From assembly GCA_050330205.1 (NCBI GenBank), contig JBHJOA010000027.1:18175-82174 (forward strand): DNA of 64,000 bases, given 5' to 3'. Shown in pieces: positions 28,429-38,743 of this stretch (its first letter is position 1; each line of letters begins with the position of its first letter). Origin of the DNA: Pelagibius sp050330205. GTDB lineage: Bacteria; Pseudomonadota; Alphaproteobacteria; Kiloniellales; Kiloniellaceae. The notes beneath the pieces are model-generated. The model was not told the DNA's origin and did no database searches. It saw only the letters and a program-made list of their open reading frames with translations. A program made the position numbers and the translations under genes.

Positions 28429-29814
28429 CTACCTTGCCGTCTCCACAGGGCGGGCGACGGCGGGCGGCAGCTGCCCGGTGATGACGACGCGCTCCTGGCC
28501 GTTGCCGGTCTGTGCGGCTAGGGCAACCTCGGCTTCGGTGGGAAGCTCGGTGCACTTCTTCACCGCGCGGCCGGAGATCAGGGTGCGGCGCAGGGACTCG
28601 AGGAACTCGATGGAGCCGTCCTCCTCGGCGCGGTGGCGCGCCATCTCCACCGCCGACTTGGTGGCGCTGGTGCGCTCGGCGAGTTCCTTGGCGGCGGCAT
28701 CGTCGAGGGTCTTGAGGTCGCTGATGCAGCGCACGCCCTGGTCGCGCATCTCCTCGGCCGCCGGGCCGAAGTAGAGCACCAAGCGCGCCTGCAGCTGCCA
28801 GTCGATGAGTTCGAGCGGCTGGAACGGCGTGGTGAAGAGCAGCTGCACGAATTCGGCGTTGGCGAGGTCGAAGCAGGACTCGATGCCCTCCTCGGCCAGC
28901 CGCAGGCGGTCGTTGACGGAGATGCCCTGGATCAGGTCCAGCGGCACCTCGCGCGCCTTGGCCTCGACCGGGCTGAGGATGGCGTTCACGCGCTCGGTCA
29001 TGTACTGCAGGGCGCGCTGCGGGAAGATGCCGATCATGAAGGCGAGCACCGGCAGGAAGCTGCTGGCGATACCGGCTTCGGCCTCGCCGCCGCCGGCCAG
29101 TTGCGGCAGCATGTGATAGACCATGAGGGCGATGATCGCCGCGAAGATCATGCGGGTGCCGAGGCCGTAGTAGACCGCCGGCATCAGGTCGCTGGTGTAG
29201 TAGCGGTGCAGGATGTGCTGCAGGCCCCAGAGGTAGGCGCCGAGGAAAGCCATGCCGAAGAACAGCAGCGTGCCGGTCTGGTAGGCCTCTATGGCCGCCG
29301 CGTCGCTGCCCTTGAAGGCGCCGAGCAGCAGCAGGTTCGGCGTCTCGCTGAGGCCGAGTTCCTTGCCCAGCATCACCGCCGTGAGCCCCAGCAGGGTCAC
29401 CACCGAGGTGAAGCAGACGGCGTAGAGGAAGTGGCTCTCGCGCGTCTCGCGCTTGTAGATGTGGTAGTAGTGCTCGTAGTCGAGGCCGAGGGCACGGCAG
29501 TCCTCGCGCAGCTGGCGACGCCGCACGTCGCGGCGCACCACGTAGAAGCTGATGGCGGTGAAGGGGATGAACAGCATCAGCACGACGACGACGCCGACCC
29601 GGTAGACGATCGGCGCGGAGAAGGCGATCTCGCCATCGGTGGTGGCGCCCAGCGCCCACCAGACGTAGCCGAGGGTGGTGAGCGCCAGCCCGGCGGCCAT
29701 GAGGAAGAGCAGCGCCGGCTTGGGACGCAGGCCCATGACGGTGGGCTCGTTGACGGCGCCCGGGCGGGACGGCGGTGTCGCCTCCGGCGGGTTCGCGACC
29801 TGGGACCCTGACAT
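28429..29814 (-). CDS. polytopic membrane protein of unknown function
   Basis: A 461-aa protein with about six predicted membrane segments (34-54, 70-93, 129-150, 181-200, 220-237, 250-267). A cytoplasmic C-terminal domain of about 190 residues follows. That domain has two repeated helical elements resembling helix-hairpin-helix/SAM-like units (RLAEEGIESCFDLANA and MRDQGVRCISDLKTLDD). A basic cluster RRDVRRRQLRED follows TM2. No transporter, enzyme or channel family is recognised. It is transcribed alone, and the start at 29814 is the first ATG of a proline-rich N-terminus. Confidence 0.7.
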   Translation of the reverse strand: MSGSQVANPPEATPPSRPGAVNEPTVMGLRPKPALLFLMAAGLALTTLGYVWWALGATTDGEIAFSAPIVYRVGVVVVLMLFIPFTAISFYVVRRDVRRRQLREDCRALGLDYEHYYHIYKRETRESHFLYAVCFTSVVTLLGLTAVMLGKELGLSETPNLLLLGAFKGSDAAAIEAYQTGTLLFFGMAFLGAYLWGLQHILHRYYTSDLMPAVYYGLGTRMIFAAIIALMVYHMLPQLAGGGEAEAGIASSFLPVLAFMIGIFPQRALQYMTERVNAILSPVEAKAREVPLDLIQGISVNDRLRLAEEGIESCFDLANAEFVQLLFTTPFQPLELIDWQLQARLVLYFGPAAEEMRDQGVRCISDLKTLDDAAAKELAERTSATKSAVEMARHRAEEDGSIEFLESLRRTLISGRAVKKCTELPTEAEVALAAQTGNGQERVVITGQLPPAVARPVETAR

Positions 29815-29966
29815 CGTTGCCCCCTACGCTGCGCGGTTCAGAGGATAGGTAAGCGCACCCCGATAAGCTGAACTGATCGATTAACTATACCGCTGGGGTC
29901 ACTGCGGGGACAGGCGATTCCGCCGCGGCGCTTGCACCCAGGGGCGGTACCTCGGAAGAGACGCCG

Positions 29967-31184
29967 TCACACCTCGGCAGCGCGGCTGCGCGGCGCCGCC
30001 AGCACCAGGGCGAGGGAAACCGCCCCGGCCAGCACGAAGCCGGCGGCCAGGGGATAGACCGTCATGTCGTAGAAGCGGCCGAGGGAGACCGCGAGCGCCA
30101 CCGCCACCAGGCTCGACAGCGAGGCGATCAGCGAGGCGCCGAGGCCGGCGACGCGGCCGAGCGACTGCATGGCCATGGCATTGAGGTTGCCGAACAGCAG
30201 GCCGTTGCAGCAGAAGGCGAGGAAGCAGAGCGTCATGAAGGCGGCGAAAGGCGGTACGCCGTCGTGCCGCAGGGCGACCGCGAAGAGGCCACCGCCGAAC
30301 ACGACGATCCCGCAGAGCGCGACGACGGCGAGCCGCTGCATGCCGAAGCGCAGCACCAGCTGGCTGTTGCAGAAGGACGCAAGGCCGATGCCGAGGGCGA
30401 GCACCGCGAAGTAGAGCGGGAAGGTCGTGTCGATGCCGTAGAGGTCGAAGAACAGGGCCTGGGCGGTACTGAGGTAGAGCAGCAGGGCGCCGAAGATCAT
30501 GCCGGCGGCGAAGGTGTAGGCCATCACCTTGCCGTGGCGCAGGATCAGGGCGCCGTTGGCCAGGATGGCGGAGAGCGAGAAGCGGATGCGGCGGGCCGGC
30601 GGCAGCGTCTCCGGTTGGCGGAGGCCGAGCCACAGCGCGACGACCGCCGCCAGGGCGAGGAACAGCAGGAAGATGGCGCGCCAGTCGGCCACCAGGAGCA
30701 CCGCCTGGCCGAGCGCCGGCGCCAGCATCGGCACCAGGATGAAGACCATGAAGATGAACGACAGGATGCGCGCCATGGCCGCGCCCTCGTACTGGTCGCG
30801 GATCAGCGCCCGCGAGGCGATCTTCGGGCCGGCGCAGCCGATGCCCTGGACGATGCGCCCCAGCAGCACCTGTTCCAGCGTCGCTGCCGTCATCGCCAGG
30901 ACAGCGCCGAGCCCGAAGATCGCCAGGCCGAGCAGGATCGCCTTCTTGCGCCCGATGGCGTCGGACAGTGGGCCGAAGAACAGCTCGCCGAGGACCATGC
31001 CGAGGATGAAGAAGGTGACGACGAGCTGGGTGTCGTTCGCCTCGGCCACCGCCAGGCTGCGGCCCATCTCGCGCAGCGCCGGCAGCATGGCGTCGATGCT
31101 GAGCGCGGTCAGCGAAGTCGTCAGCGAGAAGAGGACGACGAATTCCGGCAGGCGCAGCGGCGGTTTCGCGGGGGAAGCGGACAA
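29967..31184 (-). CDS. Bcr/CflA-type multidrug MFS transporter
   Basis: A 405-aa transporter with 12 predicted membrane helices. The MFS motif A region GELFFGPLSDAIGRKKAILLG between TM2 and TM3 (cited in part: FFGPLSDAIGRKKAI) and LSIDAMLPALREMG in TM1 match the Bcr/CflA drug-resistance group. Family members export antibiotics or small metabolites by proton antiport. It diverges from the TetR-family gene, and two palindromes in the shared promoter region suggest TetR control. Confidence 0.85.
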   Translation of the reverse strand: MSASPAKPPLRLPEFVVLFSLTTSLTALSIDAMLPALREMGRSLAVAEANDTQLVVTFFILGMVLGELFFGPLSDAIGRKKAILLGLAIFGLGAVLAMTAATLEQVLLGRIVQGIGCAGPKIASRALIRDQYEGAAMARILSFIFMVFILVPMLAPALGQAVLLVADWRAIFLLFLALAAVVALWLGLRQPETLPPARRIRFSLSAILANGALILRHGKVMAYTFAAGMIFGALLLYLSTAQALFFDLYGIDTTFPLYFAVLALGIGLASFCNSQLVLRFGMQRLAVVALCGIVVFGGGLFAVALRHDGVPPFAAFMTLCFLAFCCNGLLFGNLNAMAMQSLGRVAGLGASLIASLSSLVAVALAVSLGRFYDMTVYPLAAGFVLAGAVSLALVLAAPRSRAAEV

Positions 31185-31324
31185 GGGGCGGCTCTGGCGG
31201 CTGTTGAAAAGGGCGGGCTGCCCAGACTAGCCGCTGCCGCCATGCCCGCCCACTGCCAAGACCGCAACCCCCGCATGCGGCGAGCGGCCGATACAGCGGC
31301 GTTGTCGCGGCGCTTGACGCATTT

Positions 31325-31363
31325 GGACGAACGTCCTAATGTTAGGGAATTGGACGTTTGTCC
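31325..31363. promoter_or_regulatory. two TetR operator candidates
   Basis: GGACGAACGTCC (31325-31336) and GGACGTTTGTCC (31352-31363) are two near-identical 12-bp palindromes, with centres 27 bp apart. Both sit in the TTGGAC context, between the divergent MFS gene and the TetR gene. The pair would let the regulator control itself and probably the transporter. Confidence 0.65.
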
Positions 31364-31403
31364 TAGAGGCAAGCCGGCCAGACCGGGAAGAGGAGGCGGT
31401 TTC

Positions 31404-32009
31404 ATGGATGGCGAGACCACGCGCGACCGCATCGTCGAGGCGGCGGACGGGCTGTTCTACCGGCAGGGCTACGAACACACCTCGTTTGCCGACATCGCCG
31501 AGGCCGTGCGGATTTCGCGCGGCAACTTCTACTACTACTTCAAGTCCAAGGACGAGATCCTGGACGCGGTCATCGAGGAGCGCCTGGCCAATACCCGGAA
31601 GATGCTCGAGCGGTGGGAGGTCGAGGGGACCACGCCCGCCGACCGCATCCGCAGCTTCATCCATATCCTCATCGCCAACCGGGCCGATATAAAGCGCTAC
31701 GGCTGCCCCGTCGGCACCCTCTGCTCCGAGCTCGCGAAGCTGGGTCATGCCTCGCAGGGAGAGGCCGAGAAGCTGTTCACGCTGTTCCGCCTGTGGCTGC
31801 GCCGGCAGTTCGTCCTGCTCGGACGCAAGGCCGATGCCGATGCGCTGGCACTGCACCTGCTCGCGCGCAGCCAGGGCGTCGCCACGCTGGCCAGCGCCTT
31901 TCACGACGAAAAGTTCATCAGGCAGGAGGTCAGGCTGATGTGCGACTGGCTGGAGTCCTGCAGGCCGGAAGGGCCGGAGGCCCGGCCCGGCAAACGCAAG
32001 GGAGAATGA
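31404..32009 (+). CDS. TetR-family transcriptional regulator
   Basis: A 201-aa repressor. The N-terminal helix-turn-helix (about 8-52) shows RIVEAADGLFYRQGYEHTSF, split as FYRQGYEHTSFADIAEAV, and the conserved SRGNFYYYFKSKDEIL. The ligand domain has CPVGTLCSEL, found in the YcdC/AcrR-like group with C-terminal TetR_C domains. ATG 31404 follows AGGAGG with good spacing. Its stop overlaps the YciI-like gene, forming a small operon facing the Bcr/CflA transporter. Confidence 0.9.
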   Translation: MDGETTRDRIVEAADGLFYRQGYEHTSFADIAEAVRISRGNFYYYFKSKDEILDAVIEERLANTRKMLERWEVEGTTPADRIRSFIHILIANRADIKRYGCPVGTLCSELAKLGHASQGEAEKLFTLFRLWLRRQFVLLGRKADADALALHLLARSQGVATLASAFHDEKFIRQEVRLMCDWLESCRPEGPEARPGKRKGE

Positions 32010-32317
32010 TGGAGATGTTCATCGTGCTGCTGAAGTTCGCCGCCAACAGGGACCAGGCCGGCCGCCACATGGAGGGTCACAAGGCATGGCTCCAGAGCGG
32101 CTTCGACGACAGCGTGTTCATTTTGGCCGGCAGCCTGCAGCCGCAGCGTGGCGGCGCGATCCTTGCGGAGAATACGTCGTTGGAGGAGCTGCAAGGCAGG
32201 GTGGACGACGACCCTTTCGTGGTGGAGAAGGTCGTCACTGCGGAGATTCTCGAGATCACGCCGTCCAGAGCCGACGATCGGCTGCGGTTCCTGCTCGGCA
32301 CCGCAGCCGCGGCGTGA
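32006..32317 (+). CDS. YciI-family protein
   Basis: A 103-aa small ferredoxin-like-fold protein with the YciI pattern. An early HMEGHKAWL carries the conserved histidine; SGFDDSVFILAGSLQPQRGGAIL and a DDPFVVEKVV segment with the conserved Asp follow. YciI proteins have hydrolase- or dehalogenase-like roles, mostly uncharacterised. It overlaps the TetR stop by ATGA and is probably co-regulated with the transporter, which suggests that it modifies the compound sensed or exported. Confidence 0.82.
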   Translation: MMEMFIVLLKFAANRDQAGRHMEGHKAWLQSGFDDSVFILAGSLQPQRGGAILAENTSLEELQGRVDDDPFVVEKVVTAEILEITPSRADDRLRFLLGTAAAA

Positions 32318-32350
32318 GGCCGGCGGCCGCCTCGCGGCCGCCGGCTTCGA

Positions 32351-33601
32351 TTACGGCACCCGGCGGATGGCCGGCGTCGCCGGTTCGCCGGGCTGCGGCT
32401 GGCGCAGCTGCAGGCCGGGCGTCGGGGCCTGGTTGGCGCCGCCGTTCTGGAAGCCGCCGACCTTGCCGCCGGCACCGCCGCCGCCGAGGACCGGGTTCAC
32501 CACCGGCGTGCAGCGGGTCTTCCACACGGCCTGGTCCATCAGCTGATAATTGTTCGACCAGCCCTGCTCTCCGGCGGATCTGGTGACCACGAAGACGCGC
32601 AGGTTGTGCATGATGGTGTTGTTGAGGGCGGCACCCTTCGGCGTTTCGAGCTCGAAGACGTAGTTCTGCGTGTGGTTCTTCGAGTCGTAGGCGATGACTC
32701 CCGACTCCTGCAGCGGCGTGTTGCCGGCGGAGAGGCGGATGCGGAGTTCGCCTTGGCCCTGACCCTGGTAGAAGACGCGTACCTGCTTCGTCGCCGGGCA
32801 GGCACCTTCATGGTGCGGCATGTCGTGCTGGAACTGCGCGGACGTGATTTGCAGGGGCTGCGGGCCGGCCTGGAAGCTGCCGGGCAGCTGACCCTGGCCG
32901 ATCTGGGCGTTCACCTCGAAGAGCTGCGGGTCGCCCTGGTAGACGATCTTCAGGGTGGTGTACTTCACGACATGCGACAGCGGCTGCTGCGCCTCGTAGA
33001 AGGTGTCTTTGCTGATCTTGTTACGCTCGTAGTACGCGCAGGTGGATTCCCAGCGGATCGGAATCTGCTCCATGATCACGTGGTTCTGCCGCAGGTACTG
33101 CAGCCGGTCCGGTGCCTCGTCGGCGTGCCGCAGGACCACGGCGACCGGATCGATGCCGATCTGCGGGTGAGTGAGCTGGGCGACCGGAAGCTGAAAGCCG
33201 TGCGCGTCCATGTCCTGGACGTGGTCGATGCTGCTGGACTCCGGCAGCGCCTTCGAATGGACCAAGCCGGTACGCCCGATGCCGAAGGCGCCGTCGCGCA
33301 GGAAGTGGCCGCGCCGCCACGTCAGGTTCTCCGAGGTGGTGCCCAGGCACTCGACATAGCCGCCGATGCTGAGCGCGATTTGGTTCTCCTGCACCGCAAG
33401 CTTGAGGCTGGCGAGGCTGTGGTTGGCCGCGACGTTGCGGACGGTCACCACCGGTGCCGGTCCGTGCGCCATCACGTCCATGGACTTGACCCCGACAAGA
33501 TGGCTGTCGTCGGCGAAGGCCGAGGCGCCGAAGGCCCCCAGCGACGCCAGCCCGAGGGCAATGGCGGCGGCGGACTTGGCGATGGACTGGATCGGTAACA
33601 T
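32351..33601 (-). CDS. secreted protein of unknown function
   Basis: A 416-aa exported protein. The signal peptide spans residues 1-30 (IALGLASLGAFGASAFA/D). The mature part is beta-rich (VVTVRNVAANHSLASLKLAV, VKYTTLKIVYQG, NYVFELETPKG) with few cysteines (CAYYER, GACPATK, KTRCTP) and a Gly/Gln/Pro-rich tail. No enzyme motif is recognised. ATG 33601 follows GGGAGA and starts directly at the signal peptide; the ATG six codons upstream adds nothing conserved. Confidence 0.65.
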   Translation of the reverse strand: MLPIQSIAKSAAAIALGLASLGAFGASAFADDSHLVGVKSMDVMAHGPAPVVTVRNVAANHSLASLKLAVQENQIALSIGGYVECLGTTSENLTWRRGHFLRDGAFGIGRTGLVHSKALPESSSIDHVQDMDAHGFQLPVAQLTHPQIGIDPVAVVLRHADEAPDRLQYLRQNHVIMEQIPIRWESTCAYYERNKISKDTFYEAQQPLSHVVKYTTLKIVYQGDPQLFEVNAQIGQGQLPGSFQAGPQPLQITSAQFQHDMPHHEGACPATKQVRVFYQGQGQGELRIRLSAGNTPLQESGVIAYDSKNHTQNYVFELETPKGAALNNTIMHNLRVFVVTRSAGEQGWSNNYQLMDQAVWKTRCTPVVNPVLGGGGAGGKVGGFQNGGANQAPTPGLQLRQPQPGEPATPAIRRVP

Positions 33602-33925
33602 TTCCGGGTTCTCCCACATGATCTACGGAACACAGGTTACGGGCAGGTGGTCCTGCCCTTCGCCCGTCAGTCGCAGCGGGCCCGAAGAAGGTTCAACTGG
33701 ATGACCGGAGAGAATTTAGGGAGATTCGCCCAAAAATGGGTTAACGAAACATTGCCCCGCCCCCTGGCGAAGGCGCGGCCGGAGAAAAGCCTGACGCCTT
33801 CTGAATCGCGGCGAATTCGTCTACCATGAATTGGGTCCAAGAAGAATCGGCCGGGGCCGGGCCTGTTGGCACGGGCCGGGTGCGGAGCCCCTGCGTCACG
33901 CGTGTTTTCGGAGAGCCAGCCCTGT

Positions 33926-35074
33926 ATGACGATCTACGCAGACCCCCAGCCGGGCGATCCCGCGCCATACTTCGTCCAGCGGTCCTTCGGTAACCCGCGC
34001 TTTGCGTTCGACACCACGGCCGGCCGCTACGTCGTCCTCTGTTTCCTGGGATCCGCCGCCGACCCGCACGGCAGGGCCGCCATCGACGCCGTGCAGACCC
34101 GACCTGACATCTTTGACGGCGATATGGCCAGGTTCTTCGGTGTGAGCGTCGATCCGGAGGACGAAAGGCAGGGTCGGGTGGCAGACAGCTATCCGGGATA
34201 CCGCTTCTTCTGGGATTTCGACCTGACGGTCAGCCGGCTTTTCGGCGCTGCGCCGGTCGACGCGGTCGCGGGAGGCAAACCCTTTAAGCTGCACCGGCGC
34301 TGGGTCGTGATGGATCCGACGCTGCGGGTCATGAAGGTCGTGCCCTTCAGCAAGGATGGCAGCGACATTGAGGCTCTCCTGTCCTATTGCGCCGCCCTGC
34401 CGCCGCCCTCGCGCTTCGCCGGCGTGGAGCTGCAGGCGCCGGTCATCATGCTGCCGAACGTTTTCGAGCCGGCGCTGTGCAGCCGGCTCGTCGACCTCTA
34501 CGAGGCGCATGGCGGGCGCGAGTCCGGCTTTTTTCGCGAGGAGAACGGCGTGACGGTCGGAGCAACGAATCCCGACCACAAGCGACGCCGCGACTACAAA
34601 ATCGAGGACAAGGAACTGATCGCCCTGCTGCAGGCGCGGTTCCACCGCCGCGTGGTGCCGGAGATCGCCAAGGTGCACCAGTTCCATGTCACACTGATGG
34701 AGCGCTTTTTCGTTGCCTGCTACGCGGAAGAGGACGGCGGTCACTTCCAGGCGCACCGCGACAACACGACCAAGGGCACGGCCCACCGCCGCTTCGCCGT
34801 CTCGGTCAATCTGAACGACGATTTCGACGGCGGCGAGCTGAGCTTTCCGGAGTACGGTCCGCGCGGCTTCAAGATGCCTCCAGGTTGCGCGGTGGTGTTC
34901 TCCTGCTCGCTGCTGCATGCAGTCTCGAAGGTGACACGGGGGCGGCGCTATGCCTTCCTGCCGTTCCTCTACGACGACGCAGCGGCGGAGCTGCGCGAGC
35001 GCAACCGGCGCTACCTGGCCAAGGAGGCCACCGCCGGCGGCAGCAGTGGGGCCCTCGCGGATCCTCGCCGTTAG
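33926..35074 (+). CDS. peroxiredoxin-like/2OG-Fe(II) oxygenase fusion
   Basis: A 382-aa two-domain protein. Residues 5-160 have a thioredoxin/AhpC-TSA-like fold (GDPAPYFVQRSF, VVLCFLGSA, FFGVSVDPED, RRWVVMDPTLRV), but the peroxidatic motif is replaced by FLGSAADPHG and no cysteine is there. Residues 165-350 are a prolyl-4-hydroxylase-type dioxygenase with Fe ligands His277 and Asp279 (AHRDN) and His331 (LLHAV), and a 2OG arginine in RGRRYAF. The oxygenase half looks active, and the first half is probably non-catalytic. ATG 33926 follows GGAGAG. It is convergent with, and overlaps by 4 bp, the sugar dehydrogenase gene. Confidence 0.82.
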   Translation: MTIYADPQPGDPAPYFVQRSFGNPRFAFDTTAGRYVVLCFLGSAADPHGRAAIDAVQTRPDIFDGDMARFFGVSVDPEDERQGRVADSYPGYRFFWDFDLTVSRLFGAAPVDAVAGGKPFKLHRRWVVMDPTLRVMKVVPFSKDGSDIEALLSYCAALPPPSRFAGVELQAPVIMLPNVFEPALCSRLVDLYEAHGGRESGFFREENGVTVGATNPDHKRRRDYKIEDKELIALLQARFHRRVVPEIAKVHQFHVTLMERFFVACYAEEDGGHFQAHRDNTTKGTAHRRFAVSVNLNDDFDGGELSFPEYGPRGFKMPPGCAVVFSCSLLHAVSKVTRGRRYAFLPFLYDDAAAELRERNRRYLAKEATAGGSSGALADPRR

Positions 35075-36222
35075 GGCGCGGCCGGCTCCAGGCGCAGCAG
35101 GCGGCCGTCGGAGTGGTCGGTGAGGAGGTAGAGGTAGCCGTCGGGGCCCGATCGGACGTCGCGGATGCGCTCGCGCAGGCCGGTCAGCAGTTCCTCCTGG
35201 CCGACCACCCGGTCGCCGTCCATCGCCAGGCGGCGCAGATGGCGCCCGGCCAGGGCGCCGACGAAGAGGTCGCCGTGCCACTCAGGGAAAAGGTCGCCCT
35301 GGTAGAAGGCCATGCCGCTGGGGGCGATGGAGGGTACCCAGACCACCAGCGGCGGCTCCATGCCCGGCGCCTCGCTGCGCTCCGAGATGACGGTGCCGCT
35401 GTAGTCGATGCCGTGGGTGACCTCCGGCCAGCCGTAGTTGGCGCCCGCTTTCAGGGGATTCACCTCGTCGCCGCCGCGCGGCCCGTGCTCGTTGGTCCAG
35501 ACCGCGCCGCTCACCGGGTGCAGGGTCATGCCCTGCACGTTGCGGTGGCCATAGGTGAAGACTTCCGGCAGGGCGCCGTCGCGCCCGACGAAAGGGTTGT
35601 CGGCGGGCACGCCGCCGTCGTCGTCGAGGCGGACGACGGTGCCGATGTGCGAGCCGAGCTTCTGCGACTCGGCCATGTAGTTGCGGCGGTCGCCGAAGCT
35701 GGCGTAGAGCCGGCCGTCGCGGTCGAACACCAGGCGCGAGCCGTAGTGCGCGGCGCCGGGCGTCTTCGGCTGTACCCGGAAGATCACCTCGAGATCGTGC
35801 AGGGCGCTGCCGTCGAAGCGGGCCCGCGCCACCTCGGTGCCGGCCTCGCCGCCGGCTTCGCCGGCATAGGAGAGGTAGACGAAGCCGTTGTCGGCGAAGT
35901 CGGGATGCAGGGCGACGTCGAGCAGGCCGCCCTGACCGCGCGCGTAGACCTCGGGCGTGCCGGCGATGGCGCCGGCCTGGAGTTCGCCGTCCTTGTAGAG
36001 GCGCAGGCGGCCGGGACGCTCGGTGATGAGGATGCCGCCGTCCGGCAGGAAGGCCATGCCCCAGGGGTTCTCGAGACCCGAGGCCAGGGTCTCGACCCGG
36101 AAGTCATGCGCTTCGGACCGTTCGACGCTGCCCTGGGCAGCGGCGGGTACCGCGGCAATGCAAAGAAGCGTCGCGAGAATGGTTGCCGGCGCGGCGCCGG
36201 CCGGTCGTTCGAGGTCGAACAT
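35071..36222 (-). CDS. PQQ-dependent sugar dehydrogenase (soluble, Gdh/Asd-like)
   Basis: A 383-aa secreted beta-propeller. After a short signal peptide (ILATLLCIAAVPAAAQG), it has NPWGMAFLPDGGILITERPGRL, HYGSRLVFDRDG, YGHRNVQGMTLHP, TNEHGPRGGDEVN and GANYGWPEVTHG, which are the conserved PQQ/Ca-binding loops of the GSDH family. Members oxidise aldoses in the periplasm with PQQ. Substrate range is broad and cannot be told from sequence. Its stop overlaps the convergent oxygenase gene. Confidence 0.87.
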   Translation of the reverse strand: MFDLERPAGAAPATILATLLCIAAVPAAAQGSVERSEAHDFRVETLASGLENPWGMAFLPDGGILITERPGRLRLYKDGELQAGAIAGTPEVYARGQGGLLDVALHPDFADNGFVYLSYAGEAGGEAGTEVARARFDGSALHDLEVIFRVQPKTPGAAHYGSRLVFDRDGRLYASFGDRRNYMAESQKLGSHIGTVVRLDDDGGVPADNPFVGRDGALPEVFTYGHRNVQGMTLHPVSGAVWTNEHGPRGGDEVNPLKAGANYGWPEVTHGIDYSGTVISERSEAPGMEPPLVVWVPSIAPSGMAFYQGDLFPEWHGDLFVGALAGRHLRRLAMDGDRVVGQEELLTGLRERIRDVRSGPDGYLYLLTDHSDGRLLRLEPAAP

Positions 36223-36491
36223 GGTGCGTCACAGCCTCCCTGGTGGGCGTCGCGGGGTTTCCCTTCCACCTAGGGCGCAGGGTTGAATCTTCAACGCGTT
36301 TCGCGAATGCGTTTCGCGGCGGGGCGCGCGTGGCGGGCGGGAAAGTCGCCGGTAGGCAAGCGCGGGCCCCATCGGTTATGAATAGCCGGCGCCCGGCAGG
36401 GAGGGCGATTCGGCCCGCGGTCCCGCGGCCGGCGCCGCAATCGGGCGGCCGCGCCTCGTCCCCTGTCCCTCGATCAGACGGATGACAGCCC

Positions 36492-37966
<1,475 letters not shown>

Positions 37967-37967
<1 letters not shown>

Positions 37968-38698
37968 TGGCCCCGGAGGGGCCGGGCGCCGCGATCGCGC
38001 GCCGCGACTTCGCCGATGCCGAGGCCCTGGCGGCGGCCCTGGCGGCGGCGGTGGCGGCGGCACTGCGCCAGGGCGTGGCGGCGCGCGGCAGCGCCACGCT
38101 GGCGGTTTCCGGCGGCCGCACGCCGGCGCGCTTCTTCGCCGCGCTGGCGCAGCAGCCGCTGCCCTGGTCCGAGGTCACGGTGACGCTGGTGGACGAGCGC
38201 TGGGTGCCGCCGGACAGCGCGCGCTCCAACGAGGCGCTGCTGCGCGCCCACCTGCTGCAGGGCCCGGCGGCGGCGGCGCGGCTGGTGGGCCTGGTGACGG
38301 CGGCGGAGAGCCCCGAGAGGGGACTGGCCGAGGTGGCCGCGCGCCTCGACGCCCTGCCGCTGCCGCTCGACGTCGTGGTGCTCGGCATGGGAACCGACGG
38401 CCACACCGCCTCGTTCTTTCCCGGGGGCGACCGCCTCGCCGAGGCGCTGGATATCGGCGATGGGTCGGTCGGCGCTGCGCCGGTGCTGCCGATGCGCGCA
38501 CCCGGCGCCGGCGAGCCGCGCATCACCCTGACATTGCCCCTGATCGCCGCCGCCCGCGCGGTCTATCTTCATATCGAGGGGGCGGAGAAGGCGGCGGTGC
38601 TGGAGCGGGCCCTGTGGCCGGGGCCGGTCGAGGAAATGCCGGTGCGCGCCGTGCTGCGGGCTTGCACCCGGGCGCTTGAAGTATTCTGGTGTCCCTGA
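37967..38698 (+). CDS. pgl: 6-phosphogluconolactonase
   Basis: A 243-aa DevB/Pgl-type lactonase hydrolysing 6-phosphogluconolactone. LAVSGGRTPARFF, TLVDERWVP, SNEALLRAHLL and VVLGMGTDGHTASFFPG are standard, as is the C-terminal LPLIAAARAVYLHIEGAEK (cited in part). The N-terminus is very alanine-rich. It starts within the zwf stop and precedes edd by 45 bp. Confidence 0.93.
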
Positions 38699-38743
38699 CA
38701 CCTCTGCGATTCACACCAGCGGCGGACAGCAAGGAGAGTTTCC

